Shown: positions 11,449 to 22,417 of the stretch, in pieces
Position numbering within the stretch: position 1 is the first letter of the stretch
How the letters are laid out: each line of letters opens with the position of its first letter
Source: Thermothelomyces thermophilus ATCC 42464
Taxonomy: Eukaryota > Ascomycota > Sordariomycetes > Sordariales > Chaetomiaceae
Direction: 5' to 3'
Assembly (NCBI RefSeq): GCF_000226095.1
Contig: NC_016476.1
Location: forward strand, 4,278,001-4,342,000
DNA length: 64,000 bases
The notes under the pieces: generated by a model
What the model was told of the DNA's origin: nothing
Databases searched by the model: none
What the model saw: the letters and a program-made list of their open reading frames with translations, nothing else
Position numbers and translations under genes: made by a program

Positions 11449-11845
11449 TCACTCGGTCCAGCACACGCCCGAGCCGGGGCCGGGCTGGCACTGCGTGCGG
11501 CCACCGTTGCAAGACCAGCAACCGTTGTTGCCAAGGCACTGGCACTGGCCCGGGGTGCAATCTGCGTGGGGGGGCAAATAAGCGCCAGTGCACCGCTTCT
11601 CGACGCCGTTGGAACGGCGCTCGAGGGCAGACTGTATGAAGAAAGAAAGGGGTGTCAGCGCGGCAGACAAGTGTAGCTGGGAGTTCTGCGCTGCGTGAGC
11701 TTACCTCGTCAAGGCCGACGTAGAGGATATCGCCATCCTGGACAGTTTGGCTGGAGGTGACGGCACCCGGGTCAACGGCCGGGCCCGCAAAGACGCCAGC
11801 GGCAGCAGCGGTAAGGAAGAGGACGAGTTTGGTTGAGAACTGCAT
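11449..11845 (-). CDS. Cysteine-rich small secreted protein, Kex2-processed
   Basis: Two exons (11845-11705 and 11631-11449) joined in phase give 107 residues. Residues 1-20 are a signal peptide ending FAG. A spacer of about 45 residues follows, with an Arg-Arg and then a Lys-Arg site (VEKR); directly after it starts a mature domain of about 46 residues with eight cysteines (CTGAYLPPHADC, CQCLGNNGCWSC and so on), rich in Gly, Pro and Asn. The plan signal peptide, propeptide, Lys-Arg, eight-cysteine core is that of fungal antimicrobial peptides and effectors, but I do not recognise the exact family. A minus-strand ATAAATA (11974-11980) about 130 bases upstream fits as TATA box. The gene stands alone, with more than 2 kb of apparently empty sequence on both sides. 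Confidence 0.8.
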
Positions 11846-11973
11846 CTTGGTAGAAGAAGGGCTTGAGAGTCCTAGGGTGGTCGTTTAACTGATATGAGTG
11901 TCTGTTCGATTGACTGATGAGAGCTTGGTGTAGATGGTGCAAGAAACACAGTCTAGGCTGAGGAGAGGAGACC

Positions 11974-11980
11974 TATTTAT
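11974..11980 (-). promoter_or_regulatory. TATA-like box of the cysteine-rich peptide gene
   Basis: ATAAATA on the minus strand, about 130 bases before the ATG at 11845, at a normal distance for a fungal leader. Confidence 0.5.
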
Positions 11981-14381
11981 GCTCAGACACTTAGCGTTGT
12001 TGAACATCATGACGCCGAAAGACGTATTAGGTTAAGGCGGAGTATGAGGCAAAGCAGCCCTACTCCCATTGTTTGCAGGATTCGGAAGGACGTGGACACG
12101 TCCTACATCCTCGTACAAATGAGCCATGAGCCCAGTGTGGTGCACGGGGCTTGACCATTGGACGTCACTTCGTGTTTCTGTCGACATCGAGTCTGAGGTC
12201 AGCCCTTGTTTGCTTTCTAGGGATCAAGAACTGAACAGTCAGCGTAACCGAATACAGCCACGTTGAAGCCCTCGTTTATGGTCAATAGACAATCTACCTA
12301 GGTACGCAGCCAACAAGATACGAAGGCGCGCTCCTCTCCAATGCAAGGTTCTCTGGATTGATTGGGGATCTCAGCCATTCTGATCGGTACAGCCTACTTC
12401 AGCGCATTCCTTCCAGCAGGTTGAATCCTTCGTACTTCGTTTCCCTGCCAATCACATGGCAATATTTACAGTTAGAACTCGTAGGACGAAAGTACTCCAT
12501 TTGATCGACATAGACATTGACTTGTCCATGCTCCGTTCCCCACAGTTTCACACCGGCTTGTTACGTGGCTCGCTCGTATACATGTGTACAGCCCCCTCAG
12601 CCCCAGATTGTGTCCCTAGGTAACCTGCGCTTAGTTAGCACTCCGATGCTAGATTCAAATCCTAGGCTAATGGGACAGATTCAGCTTCCAGAAGGGGCTG
12701 AAGTCATATAGCCATCTTGACGATCAGCAACTCAAGGGGCGGGAATAATTACAGATAAGGATGCCCGATTCCCCACTCCTCATGAGCCTGCGAAGAGTTA
12801 ATACCGACAATTGATGGTTACTTCCCTCAATAATCTCAACAACTATGCTACACCTAGCTGGCTTTAACCTCCTGAGACATACCGTTAGTGAAGACTAAGC
12901 CCAGCTACCACTGTCAACAGGCAGCGACAACGGCCAGATGCTTCGAGCGAGTATAACCACCTTTTTTTTTGTTTTCATTCCTCCTTCTTTTTACCGGAGA
13001 GGTGCAGAGCAGCTGTGGCGATGCTCTCCTCACTCCTTGGTCCAACAAGGCCAAGTCATAGGTCATGCTTCGATTACAGAGATATTTCAGAGATATTTTG
13101 AAGTCTTTTTTTTCCCTTTCTTTTCGGAGATGCAACGAGGATCGCATGCATAGTAATTAGTCTTTCAAAAATGCAAGGGTTGAGTAATTACAGGCTTTGC
13201 TCGGACTCGAGTCCGGTGCTTGGACCCCTGCATCCTGGATGAGCCACACTGGCCCAACTTTCGCTAACATCTCCTTTTTCGGCTGCCGGAGACTCAGAAT
13301 GGCCTGCCCTGCGAGCAGTAACAGCTCCAACGGAGTGGAAGCTGCGATGCAGTGTGACAACGGTCTAATTATATTTAAGACGGGGTTGGTGCAATGTCCA
13401 AACTCACTTTGTGTACAGGGGTTCGTCGCTTTGTTCTCACGCGAACTGTTGCGCAACCCGAACAAGCGCACATTTAGCAGAGTTGCCTCTGTGATTTGCG
13501 GGAACCCGCGAAGTGGGAGGAGGTCAGCTTCGAAAATGGAGCTAGGCCAATCCAAGAAAAAGATACTCAATTCAGTTCAAAGAGCGAAAGGAGTTCTGGT
13601 CGATGTGATCTTTAAACATACACTGCGCGTTTTGATGATTGGGGGAAGGAGGGGGGGGGTGAACGGGGAGACTTAGAGCGCACGTTCAGAAACTGTTAAC
13701 AGTGTTGACCGGTCTACTTGTGACCTGAAGCTTGTCTGTTCGCTACGCATGATCTCCGTTTCAGTTACTCTATTGTTTTACACTACATATTTTCTTTATC
13801 AAATGTCTGATATGTCTGTGATTTATTGGTCCTTCGGCGTTCCCGGGATTTCCAGCTTCGGCTCCCATCTCCGCATTCATTGTAATCTTCTGACAAGTGC
13901 AACTCTCGTGTGTCCGAGCACTTGTACGATACGAAAATACACAGTAACTAGGGATTGAAGTCCGCGAGACTAACTGTAGATCTGGTGGGTCTTAACCGGA
14001 AGGAGGTAAAATATTAAGATTCTTCCCGATAAACTTGCTTGTTCCCGGACAATATTGAAGCAATCCCTGTTATCCTGTGCTGCTCTAGGCATGTCATGTG
14101 GAGGATCCTGTGGTTCAATGATGCTTGACAGACACAGAGAGAAGACCGCAGCACTATCGCGGTAATTGCGACTGTTGGTAATTACATAATCAGTGCAGTG
14201 CGCTGGGTAAATGTTATGTCGGTAAAATATGGTGTTGGTTGAGAAAGGAGCGGTGTGTGCTTCTAGATTGCATCCTTGAGTATCTTACATCTTCCCCGGC
14301 AGCATCCCAATGGGTACCCTCACATTTATCTTACAAATAACTTGTCTCAAATACACTTCCTACACACAAGGTGGTCTCCAG
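11981..14381. other. Long intergenic stretch
   Basis: No supported gene. Two overlapping opposite open frames (13157-13570 minus, 13197-13676 plus) have no recognisable domain. A GA/G-rich run lies at about 13645-13662. Confidence 0.45.
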
Positions 14382-14892
14382 TTAAGTGCGTGGCCACCTC
14401 AAGCCCGCACCCCGCTTCCCAAATGCGAGGGCCAACCAGCCAGCCATCAGACACAGCCCTCCGAGAGGCGTGACGGGACCCAGGAAGCGGAAGCGCTCGG
14501 TATCAAGCGTTAGAGCATACAGGCTGCCACTAAACATGGTCATGCCGGCCGTGAAGAGGGTGCCGGCGACGGGGTTGTTGCTGGCCACGAGAAGGGCGAC
14601 GGAATGGATGAGCTGCATGATCGAGTCAGTGGTGCCTTTTCCGCTACACGATTCAGCAGCGAGCGTCTGGGCCTACTTGGTACTGTGCCGCGGTCGACCA
14701 GTTGGCCAGCTTGTTCGGATCTGAGATGCGCTTCTTAAGGCCGTGGGCGCCGAACGCGCCGAGCCCAACGGCCGCGGCGCCAAACACAGCGCCCGTCCTC
14801 CAGAAGAGAGTGCCGCTCATCGTGTTCTGATTGCGCGCGGGTTCTTCTGATTCAACGTTTGGCAGAAGGGGTGATGTTTCATCTGTCGCCAT
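14382..14892 (-). CDS. TMEM256/DUF423 family small membrane protein
   Basis: Two exons (14892-14677 and 14612-14382), phase 0 junction, 148 residues. Family marks are the first helix with GAVFGAAAVGLGAFGAHGLK, then NWSTAAQYQLIHSVALL and the Gly-rich last helix LGPVTPLGGLCLMAGWLAL; four transmembrane segments are expected. The family is found from bacteria (YgdD) to mammals and its biochemical role is poorly known. The cytosolic N-terminus has an acidic dileucine-like stretch (DETSPLLP), which could sort the protein to an endosome or vacuole; this is inference. The gene is divergent from the YwbE-domain gene, with 493 bases between the two ATGs. Confidence 0.88.
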
Positions 14893-15385
14893 TCCTCGTA
14901 CGAAACGCGAATTGAACCGGGACACTCGGCTTTCCCTAGAGGCCGAGGTGGGGCGCTCGATGTTGAACTTAGCTGTCCCTTGCACCCAATCACAGCGGTT
15001 TTGTATGAGGGCACTTTGAACCCTAACCCGCATTATTCCATTCCGACTCGCGCTCCTCGAATATCCCAACTCCGGTGCTCATATCAATCCTCTCTTGCAG
15101 CAAATAAATTATTGGTTTCTCGGGCTGCCGCCAACACTTCTGATATCCACTCTCAACAGATTCTATTGTACAGATTGCGACTACCGTGATAGTGGGGCAT
15201 TGCGGATAATGGTCGCCCTGAAGAGGAGCTGTGGGCCCAAACTTGCCTCGCCAAGGCGCTAGCCTGACATTGAGAGTGCCGGAGAGAAACTCCGTTCAAC
15301 GCCAAACCGCGCGCATTGCAAGTACGGGACTACTCCGTACTCCGGTAAATATCCACTATCCGTCACCCAGGAACAAATCACGAGA
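14893..15385. promoter_or_regulatory. Divergent intergenic region
   Basis: Shared upstream region of the TMEM256-like gene and the YwbE-domain gene. It contains a TACTCCGTAC/TCCGG stretch at 15331-15345, a 9-mer that recurs elsewhere in the window. No clear TATA box seen. Confidence 0.4.
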
Positions 15386-15961
15386 ATGCCAGTCCCCACG
15401 ACCAGAGAGGTTGTGCCGGGGGCGCTCGTGAACATTGTTCTCAAAGCCGACCAGCGCACAGGTCGCACAGTTCAAGGCGCGGTCGCCCAGCTTCTGACCA
15501 GGGGAAACCATCCGCGAGGCATCAAGGTGCGCTTGGCGGATGGCAGGGTTGGCCGGGTTCAGAGCATGGCGGGGGACGCCGCGTTAGCCGGGCCGCTAGA
15601 TCAGCTTGGCGGCGAACCAGAGATGATTTTCGGTCCGGCGCCGGCGGGCTTTCCGCAGGGCCGCCGGGGAGGACGACGACACTACACGGATATGAGACAA
15701 GAGCCACCGCCGCCGTCCACACAGCCGGTCGGTCTCGATGCTTACATCAAGCCTTCCAAACGACGCGGCAACAGGGGGTCGAAGGCAGGCAACAGCACAA
15801 TTGACGACGCAAACGACGAGAGCTCGCTCGAAGCTCCCATGCAACCTGCTAATGCGCACTTGCGTTCCGGGCAAGACGAGTCGATATGCCCTGTATGCGG
15901 CGACTTCAGAGGCGATGCGGCAGCTCTCACATACCATGTGCAGACTCACTTCGACGACTAA
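15386..15961 (+). CDS. YwbE (DUF2196) domain protein with C-terminal C2H2 finger
   Basis: Intronless, 191 residues. The N-terminal 65 residues match the YwbE/DUF2196 pattern: PGALVNIVLKADQRTG, then an LTRGNHPRGIKVRL core and GRVGRV. YwbE is a short bacterial family of unknown role with a basic, nucleic-acid-like surface. A middle part of about 100 residues is low in complexity (RGGRR, PPPPST, a basic KPSKRRGNRGSK). The last 24 residues are a zinc finger of spacing C-x2-C-x12-H-x3-H (Cys168, Cys171, His184, His188), similar to ubiquitin-binding UBZ or classical C2H2 fingers. Likely nuclear, acting on nucleic acid or ubiquitin, but that is inference. Confidence 0.85.
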   Translation: MPVPTTREVVPGALVNIVLKADQRTGRTVQGAVAQLLTRGNHPRGIKVRLADGRVGRVQSMAGDAALAGPLDQLGGEPEMIFGPAPAGFPQGRRGGRRHYTDMRQEPPPPSTQPVGLDAYIKPSKRRGNRGSKAGNSTIDDANDESSLEAPMQPANAHLRSGQDESICPVCGDFRGDAAALTYHVQTHFDD

Positions 15962-16040
15962 AACAGCACATGACAACATCATCATCATTTAACACGGACG
16001 GCCCCCCGAAGGAAGCGAATACCGGAAAGAAACAATGAGC

Positions 16041-17215
16041 TCAATACTGAAGATCTTGGTGTATTGGGCTTCGAGGGACCGCCCTGGGGCAGGATCCGAA
16101 GAATAGCATGCGAAAAAAACAACAAGAAAAGATCGACACGATCGCTTGGCAGCAAGGGGCATCTACTCGACCTTCATAAGCAATGCTCAGCTTTTGAGAA
16201 TCTCCAATTCCTCCTGCCAAGCGGATGCCGGCCTGTGTAGGTCGCCGTCTGGCGCAGGGCAGACTTCCAGGACGTGATGTCGTAGTGGTCTCGCGCCAAA
16301 GGGATGGCGTTTGTGTCGGCCCGTCCTGCCTTTCCATACTTCTTCGCATACCACAGGAAGGACGTGGGCGTGTTTGAAGGATCTCTGGGCGTCTGGATAG
16401 GCAGGTCCTGCGCCACATGCGCATAGAGCGTCGTGCCCAAGATAGTGATTGATGTTGTGGGTAGCGCGCGGCGGATGTGACGATATACTCGATATTGCTG
16501 TACGATATTATGGAATCATTCGCTACCTGGAGCGAGACCCGTCTCTCAGGCACGTCCTTCCAGCCCGCCATTCGAGCGCAAATCTTCTGCCACGTCGCCG
16601 TACGGGGGGCATGACCGGCCGGCCCCGGGTTCTTGACGTGTAGTTCAACTTTCAGCCAGCTGATGCGTTCGAATCCGGAAGTGTGGGGAGAAGACACCGC
16701 CGACGGGGGGCTTCGGTTCGCCGAGGGATCTGGGTTCATCCTTTTCTGCGTGTGGTTGTTTCAGTCAGCGGTCTGGGAATGGAGAGAAGGATAAGGAGGC
16801 AGGCAGACCGGCGTCAACCTTTTGGACAGAACTCACCTATGCACACAGCGGCCAGGTTGGCCTTGGCCTAGAGGGAGAACCCCAGCGCTCTACGAAGACC
16901 ACACGCGCGTGCCCCCCGTTGTTTCTTCCAATGCCGTCGGCCTCGACAAAAGCCCAGCAACAGATTCTCAAACTTTTCCCCACAATCACGTACGCATTAT
17001 AGTGGCTGTTGGGGTGCAGGTCGATGCCGTCGAGGGTGTTCGTTCGCGTGCCTGCCGAACATGCACGCCGCAAGCATCGTGGTTGACCAGCAGATGAACG
17101 AGTACGCCATTGTTGGGCTCATTCCACACCCGTTGTCGGTAGGGAGTGTCGACGTTGCCCGTGGCCGAGACCGCGGCTCATCTCGCGTTCTGGAGGCACA
17201 AGGTTGGGAGCCATG
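16041..17215 (-). pseudogene. Possible decayed gene, unassigned
   Basis: Minus-strand reading shows protein-like blocks in different frames: near 17150-17060 (TPYRQRVWNEPNNGVLVHLL), near 17050-16980 (LDGIDLHPNSHYNAY), near 16700-16530 (VELHVKNPGP, ARMAGWKDVPERR) and 16440-16180 (TTLYAHVAQDLPIQTP, SFLWYAKKYGKAGRAD). I could not connect them by good GT-AG introns into one frame. Codon use looks coding, so this may be a degenerate gene or one with several introns that I failed to place. The family is not recognised. Confidence 0.25.
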
Positions 17216-17939
17216 CTGGAAGTGATAGTAGGTGTTAGCAGAACACGTCGTCCCTCTGAGCAGATGGGACCGTGAGGTGATCAGCAGCAGAAGCTCGGTT
17301 CATTAGTTGTAGTTGCTCAGTGGTGGAAAGTGGATCCACCAAAGTGTAGCGGCGCACAGACCAGGTGGGTTCCTTGCTGAGATCCTTGCTGCGGACGCGC
17401 GTTGTCGCTAATAAAAGAAGTTTCCCAGTTTCTTGATGACGTACACCGAGTCCGTTTCTGTACGCTGCCCTTCAAGCATGGCCGCTATTTGTTCAGCACT
17501 CGAAGCAGTCCATCGTTGTAATCTCTTGGCAGGGGGGCTGTGGTTGAACGCGATGGTCAGGTCATTTCGATGCTGTCCTCGTGACCAGAATCGCTGTCCC
17601 CATTGTATCGAGCCCGGCGCTTTTGATGCTTCCACCGGTGGAAGATTTGTTTGGGTTTTGTTGCGCGTGTTTTTTTCTTCGAGCTCCTGGCTGCAGGAAT
17701 ACTGTGTTGGAGCTTGTGCTGCTTTGGCGGGCTGGTGCGGTTGCCGGAACCCGACCCAGAACCAGCAGTGGTGATTGCGCTGTCTGTTTCGCCACCGAAG
17801 GCACGGCTTCTCGGAAGCCTTCCCGGGAGAGCGCTCAGAGAATGGGGTGGCAGTCGCGATGATTCCACACGGCGGATTCAGCAGTGCCAAAGGCCACAAG
17901 AGGGGAGGCTGCGCCCTTGCATGTACCACCAGGTTTATA

Positions 17940-19246
17940 TCACGGATCCCTGCTGTTTCCAGTTATGCGGTTCTGGGATTTTGTCCGCGGCGGTGGGGAA
18001 GTCGCGGGAGGATCAACTGAGCCAGGCAAGCTGACCGCGTAGAATCCGAACCTCCTTGTCCCGCGCTCCACGACAATTGTGTCGCCCAGGCGGCGAGAGC
18101 AGCAGCAGCTCCCCATGAGCGGACGGAGAGTGGGTATACAGAGGCATACGATCGAGCATGCCACCTCGCCGACTGACCAGAATACGGTCTTCACTGATGT
18201 CCAAGTGACATCCCGCTCTTGAAGAGACGCGTGAAGGGTAGTCAGCCGAAGGGCCGATATGACGCATGTCCTGTAAAAAAGCAATATCCCAGCGTCAGAT
18301 ACAGCAATTCACAAATGCTGTCCTTGGGAGGGCGGGAAGTACAAACAAGAAGCCGAGGCAGAATACGCCCACAAGGACGACTTTGTGAGGTGGCGGCAGC
18401 GGCAGCGTCTTCAATAGCGGGAGTGGCATGACGAGGATAGCGACGTCGCTGACGACGTGTATTACACCCTGCGCCATCCAGAAGTAGTACCGCTCATCGC
18501 ATGTCCAGATCGGCTCTCGAAGATCCCAGTTTTTGGAGACGGGCAGGCAGACGAGAGTCCCTCCGACGATCCCGGCGACCGTCCACAGGCCGAGGAAGAC
18601 CAAGAAGACATCACAGAGCCGCTGGAAGGCCGGGAGAGGGAAGACACGTCGGAACTGGAGAATGAAGGTAGTCTTGACGAGTATGACGACGACATGATAG
18701 CCTATCGATGAGAGGAACAGGAGCTGCGTAACGTTGTTAGCCCGGCCACGCCTCCGTTTCCCTTGTGACGATGAGCCAGGAATACCTTCAGGAAATGCGA
18801 CCGCTCCTCCAGGGACAGCGTGTCGATGTGCCGGCCGAGGCCGAGGCGCGTTGCTGGAAGAGGTCAACATGGGGGATATCCTGACCAAGAGCCCGCCCAG
18901 ACGCCAACTTACCGTAAGTGACCCCGATGCAGTCCGCGATGGTCGCAGCCTAAGAGCCGGCAACTATAGGTTAGAATGCGCCAACTTCCGGCCACACCTT
19001 CCCCGGTGGCAGATCAGAAGGAGCTCGCACCACTGTCACTCCCAAGGCGATATCATCGTTTCCTGCCTTTCGAAGCAGCCTTAAGCGGATGTAGAAGCGC
19101 AACGAGACCACAACGAGGACGACGACCAAGAGGACGACGCAGTACGCGATCAAACCGCTTGCGACGCTTTCATCGGCGTCAGTCCCGGAACCTCTAGGCA
19201 TGCTGGGGTCGGTGCTGTCGTGCCGGATGGTTCTGAGTCTGGGCAT
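17940..19246 (-). CDS. Pth11-like seven-helix membrane protein (fungal rhodopsin domain)
   Basis: Five exons (19246-19031, 18949-18913, 18853-18786, 18723-18347, 18270-17940), all in phase, give 342 residues. Helix 1 is Val/Leu-rich (AYCVVLLVVVLVVVSLRFYIR), followed by the family pattern DDIALGVTVAA, then TRLGLGRHIDTL, FLKLLFLSSIGYHVVVILVKTTFILQ over two helices, and CDERYYFWMAQGVIHVVSDVAILVMPLPLL for helices five and six. These are marks of the large fungal family that includes Pth11-type receptors, which sense surface or chemical cues at the plasma membrane. The last donor (GTTTGT) is weaker than the others. The cytosolic tail may continue through another intron into a Lys/Ser-rich, acidic-ended frame at about 17868-17557; I have not included it. 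Confidence 0.82.
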
Positions 19247-20497
19247 CAACCCACCAAGGCCCCCCTGGAGAGTATAGCATCCAGGTTGTCGAGTCTGGGG
19301 CGCTGGACTATGATCACCAGTCCGAGTGGGTTCTCGCTACCGGAGCGGCATGATCATAGTGATAGATGATAAATGTTGGTGAACTGGATCCAAGGGATCA
19401 AGGGATCAAAACAAAGACGCCACAGTATCCACGCCCAAACACCTAGACATATATGGGTTGTGTGAGGTTTTTCTTATTCTGCTGCTGCCGGATTCACTAC
19501 GGATTACAGTACACAGTAGGCATTCGCCGACTCATCGACCGTAGTTAATTTCCACTTGCAGCGGAATCGTCCCCGGACCTGCGGCGCATTTGCCAGCCGC
19601 AGCTAGTGATCGTCAGAGAGAGTCGCGCCTTCTGACCCCTGGTCGTCATCTCCTCTTCCCCAGACGGGTATGGACCCTTTGCCCGATCGTGCCCCTTACC
19701 CAAGCCGTCGGGTCTAGTGTAACTTGCGTTGCATCGGGTGCGTCGGGGTCTCCTCTGTATGAGGAGAGTACACGTATGACATGACGGCGTCGCCGCGCTG
19801 GGGTGACTCTTGGGTGCTGGAGGGGAAAGGGATGCGCGCTTGGGAGATCTCGGTCCCTTTGGGATAATTACAGTGTGTCTTGGCGTGTGGGGAGAACCAA
19901 GCGACGATCGGACCTGGAAACCTTGCACACTCCGTGCTTGCCGTTGAAAACGTGGCCGTCCACACCCTTTATATACTCTATAGTTATTTCTTCCGTACTC
20001 TTGCTTTACCATTAATTACTGCAGAGAACAAGCGCCCCTGATCTTTTGGCCCATCAGCTGGGACGGTGAACGACGCTGCATGTGCTGGCAAGAACCCTCT
20101 CCAGGCAAAGTTGAACATGAATAGGCGTAGAAGGGGAGGTCAAACACTTGTAATTAATCTGTGTACACTAAATGAGAGGGCATGATTACTCAGAGCTCGT
20201 CCGAGGAAGCTGTGACATGACTAGGTAATTTTAGTCACCATCGGTGAGGTTGAGGCTTCGAAATCCCGGCTAGTGACTGGGGAGCTCAGGGGTGGAGTAA
20301 TCAGGGGTAGAGTAATAATAATACGAGGACGGCTTGGCTTGGCTGAAGCCATGGTGCCCGGCATTTGATTGAGCCGGACTGAATGACTGACTTGCTGCGA
20401 TTCCGATTTGGGCTCCGAAATCCGTTGCAAGGCCTGGAAGGCATGACTCTCACACCGACTGGGCCCAGCCTTTGTTGCCGGCCAACTAAGTCCCGTA
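19247..20497. other. Intergenic stretch
   Basis: Promoter side of the Pth11-like gene and 3' flank of the P450. No gene seen; a frame at 19545-20012 (minus) has no recognisable domain. Confidence 0.5.
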
Positions 20498-22417
20498 TTA
20501 TGCCAGCCTCTTGAACAGCAACTCCTTACGAGGGTCGGGAACGCACTGGAAAATAATTCGGTAATGTCAGTATTACCTTACTGCTTTACTGAATTCCGTG
20601 TGAGATGTTATTAGACTGACCGTCGAGCCGAACGTTAGGTTCGGGTACCTCTCGGTCACCCCGTCCGGCAGTTTCATGTCGTAGGCGAGGATAAAGTTGG
20701 CAATGATCATCTTGATCTCGTTGGCGGCAAAGAAGCGGCCCGGGCACGCGTGTCGCCCATAGCCAAACTGCGGGAGCCGTCAGCTTTGGGATGGTACAAA
20801 AACAACTTGTACGAGGGCAATCTTCGGTAGACGCACCGTCAGGACTTCGGGGCTGACGGAAACGAACTGGTGATGAGCGGCCTCCTCAGCCTTCCCAGCG
20901 CGGCGTGCTTCCTCGCGCAGCCGGGAGAAGCGCCAGGGGTCGAACTGGTCGGCATTTGGGAACACTTCCGGGTCGCGGGCGATGGCATCGGCGGGAACCT
21001 GGATCACCACGCCGGCCGGGATGACCTGTCCGTTGGAGAGGGTAAAGGTCTTGGTGACCTTGCGCTGAAACCCGGCGAAGCCGGTCGGGTACAGGCGCAT
21101 GGTCTCCTTGACGAAGCTGTCGACCTTCTTCATGGCTTGCAATGCCGGGCTCGTGAAGACGCCGTCGTGCTCGGCCAGGACGCTGCGGATCTCGTCACGC
21201 AGTTCCGGGATATAGTGCGGATAAGCCGCGAGATTGTAAAACCTGCCAGGGGCTTTTTTTTAGCCGTGGAACAAACAACCGTCCATCATCTAAACGAGAC
21301 GGAGTAGGTGACTAAGGACGGCGGACACGTACACATTCGTTGCCGTCAGGGACGTTGTGTGGATTGCCGCAAAAGAGAGAGCTAACTGCAGCCTCGCGAG
21401 CTCCTCGGTCGAGTATTGCCGGAACTTATCTTGGCCGTCCATGATCCACTGCAGCATGTCATTGGGCTTCTCGCTGTCCTGCAGCTGGCGCCGGGCAGCC
21501 ACGATGGGGCGCAGGAACCGGTCCGCCTGGGCGAGCCGCTGGTCGAGTTTCTTCACCTCGGGTAGCCGGTTGGCGAGGAAGGGACGCTGCCACGCGCGTA
21601 GCCTCTCGATGGCGCGGCGGGCGTCCATCAGCTCGACGGTGTAATTGATGGCGGCGTCAAGGTACTCCTGGGACCGGCTGAGCTCCTCGCCAATGAAGAC
21701 CCGGCCGGAGACGAGGGCGACGATGCGGAGAAGTTTCCGGTTGATGTTGATGGAGGTCCAGTCGTCACAAGGGGGGAGCTCTTTCCGGATGGACAGCTGC
21801 ACTTCACTGGCAATCGTCGGGTTGATCCGGACCAGGGCCGGCGTGAGGCTCGCCTTTATCGTGTGAGGGATCAATGGCTGGCCGATGGGTATCTTGGTGT
21901 ACTTGGCATGCATCGTCTGGGCGATGGCCTGGTCAAAGTCGACGACATCGTCCGGGAGTTTTCTCAGCTCGCCCAGGTACTTGGGTGGCACGACAACGAC
22001 GGTGAACTCTTGACGAGAGTCAGGCAGTCATCTTCCAACAAGCCACTTCACACGGTGCCTTCCGATCGGGGGTTCTGGGTCTTACTGTTTGACGTCACGA
22101 TCCTGAAGACTCTGTCCCTGAACTACCAGACTCGTCAGCCCGAGCCTCTCTTGAGAGAACACCGGCGAGCGATGTTTGGTCGAGCCAACCTTCCTGTAAC
22201 CCTCAAGGTACAAGTCGCCCGCTTTGGAAAGGTATGCCTGCCTCCGCTTCTCATCGCCGCCGAGTTCTTGGCCCACGAGGGGGATGTTGGCAAGAGGGCC
22301 CCGGCTCAGGACATGCTGCAGCAGCACGACCGCAACGAGAGCAGCGAGGGTCGGCAGGATGGGCGACAGCCGGGCTCCGATGGCGTCTAAGATTGCTTCA
22401 ACCTGCAACCCTGGCAT
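20498..22417 (-). CDS. Cytochrome P450, ent-kaurene-oxidase-like (CYP68/CYP503 type)
   Basis: Six exons (22417-22190, 22122-22086, 22008-21333, 21242-20837, 20767-20621, 20545-20498) give 513 residues, full length. The N-terminus carries a single membrane anchor ([18 protein letters not shown]). Family marks are [16 protein letters not shown], the K-helix ETMR (Glu360, Arg363), and the haem loop [10 protein letters not shown] with Cys457 as iron ligand. The I-helix has [12 protein letters not shown], typical of the fungal group that contains gibberellin-pathway kaurene oxidases and other terpenoid or indole P450s. It would act in the endoplasmic reticulum with P450 reductase. No terpene cyclase is in the window, so the substrate is unknown. 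The ATG is chosen because it lies directly before the anchor. Confidence 0.92.

Noticed and set aside
13157-13676. Opposite frames of 137 and 159 residues
   Set aside because: No domain and no intron logic; both cannot be real.
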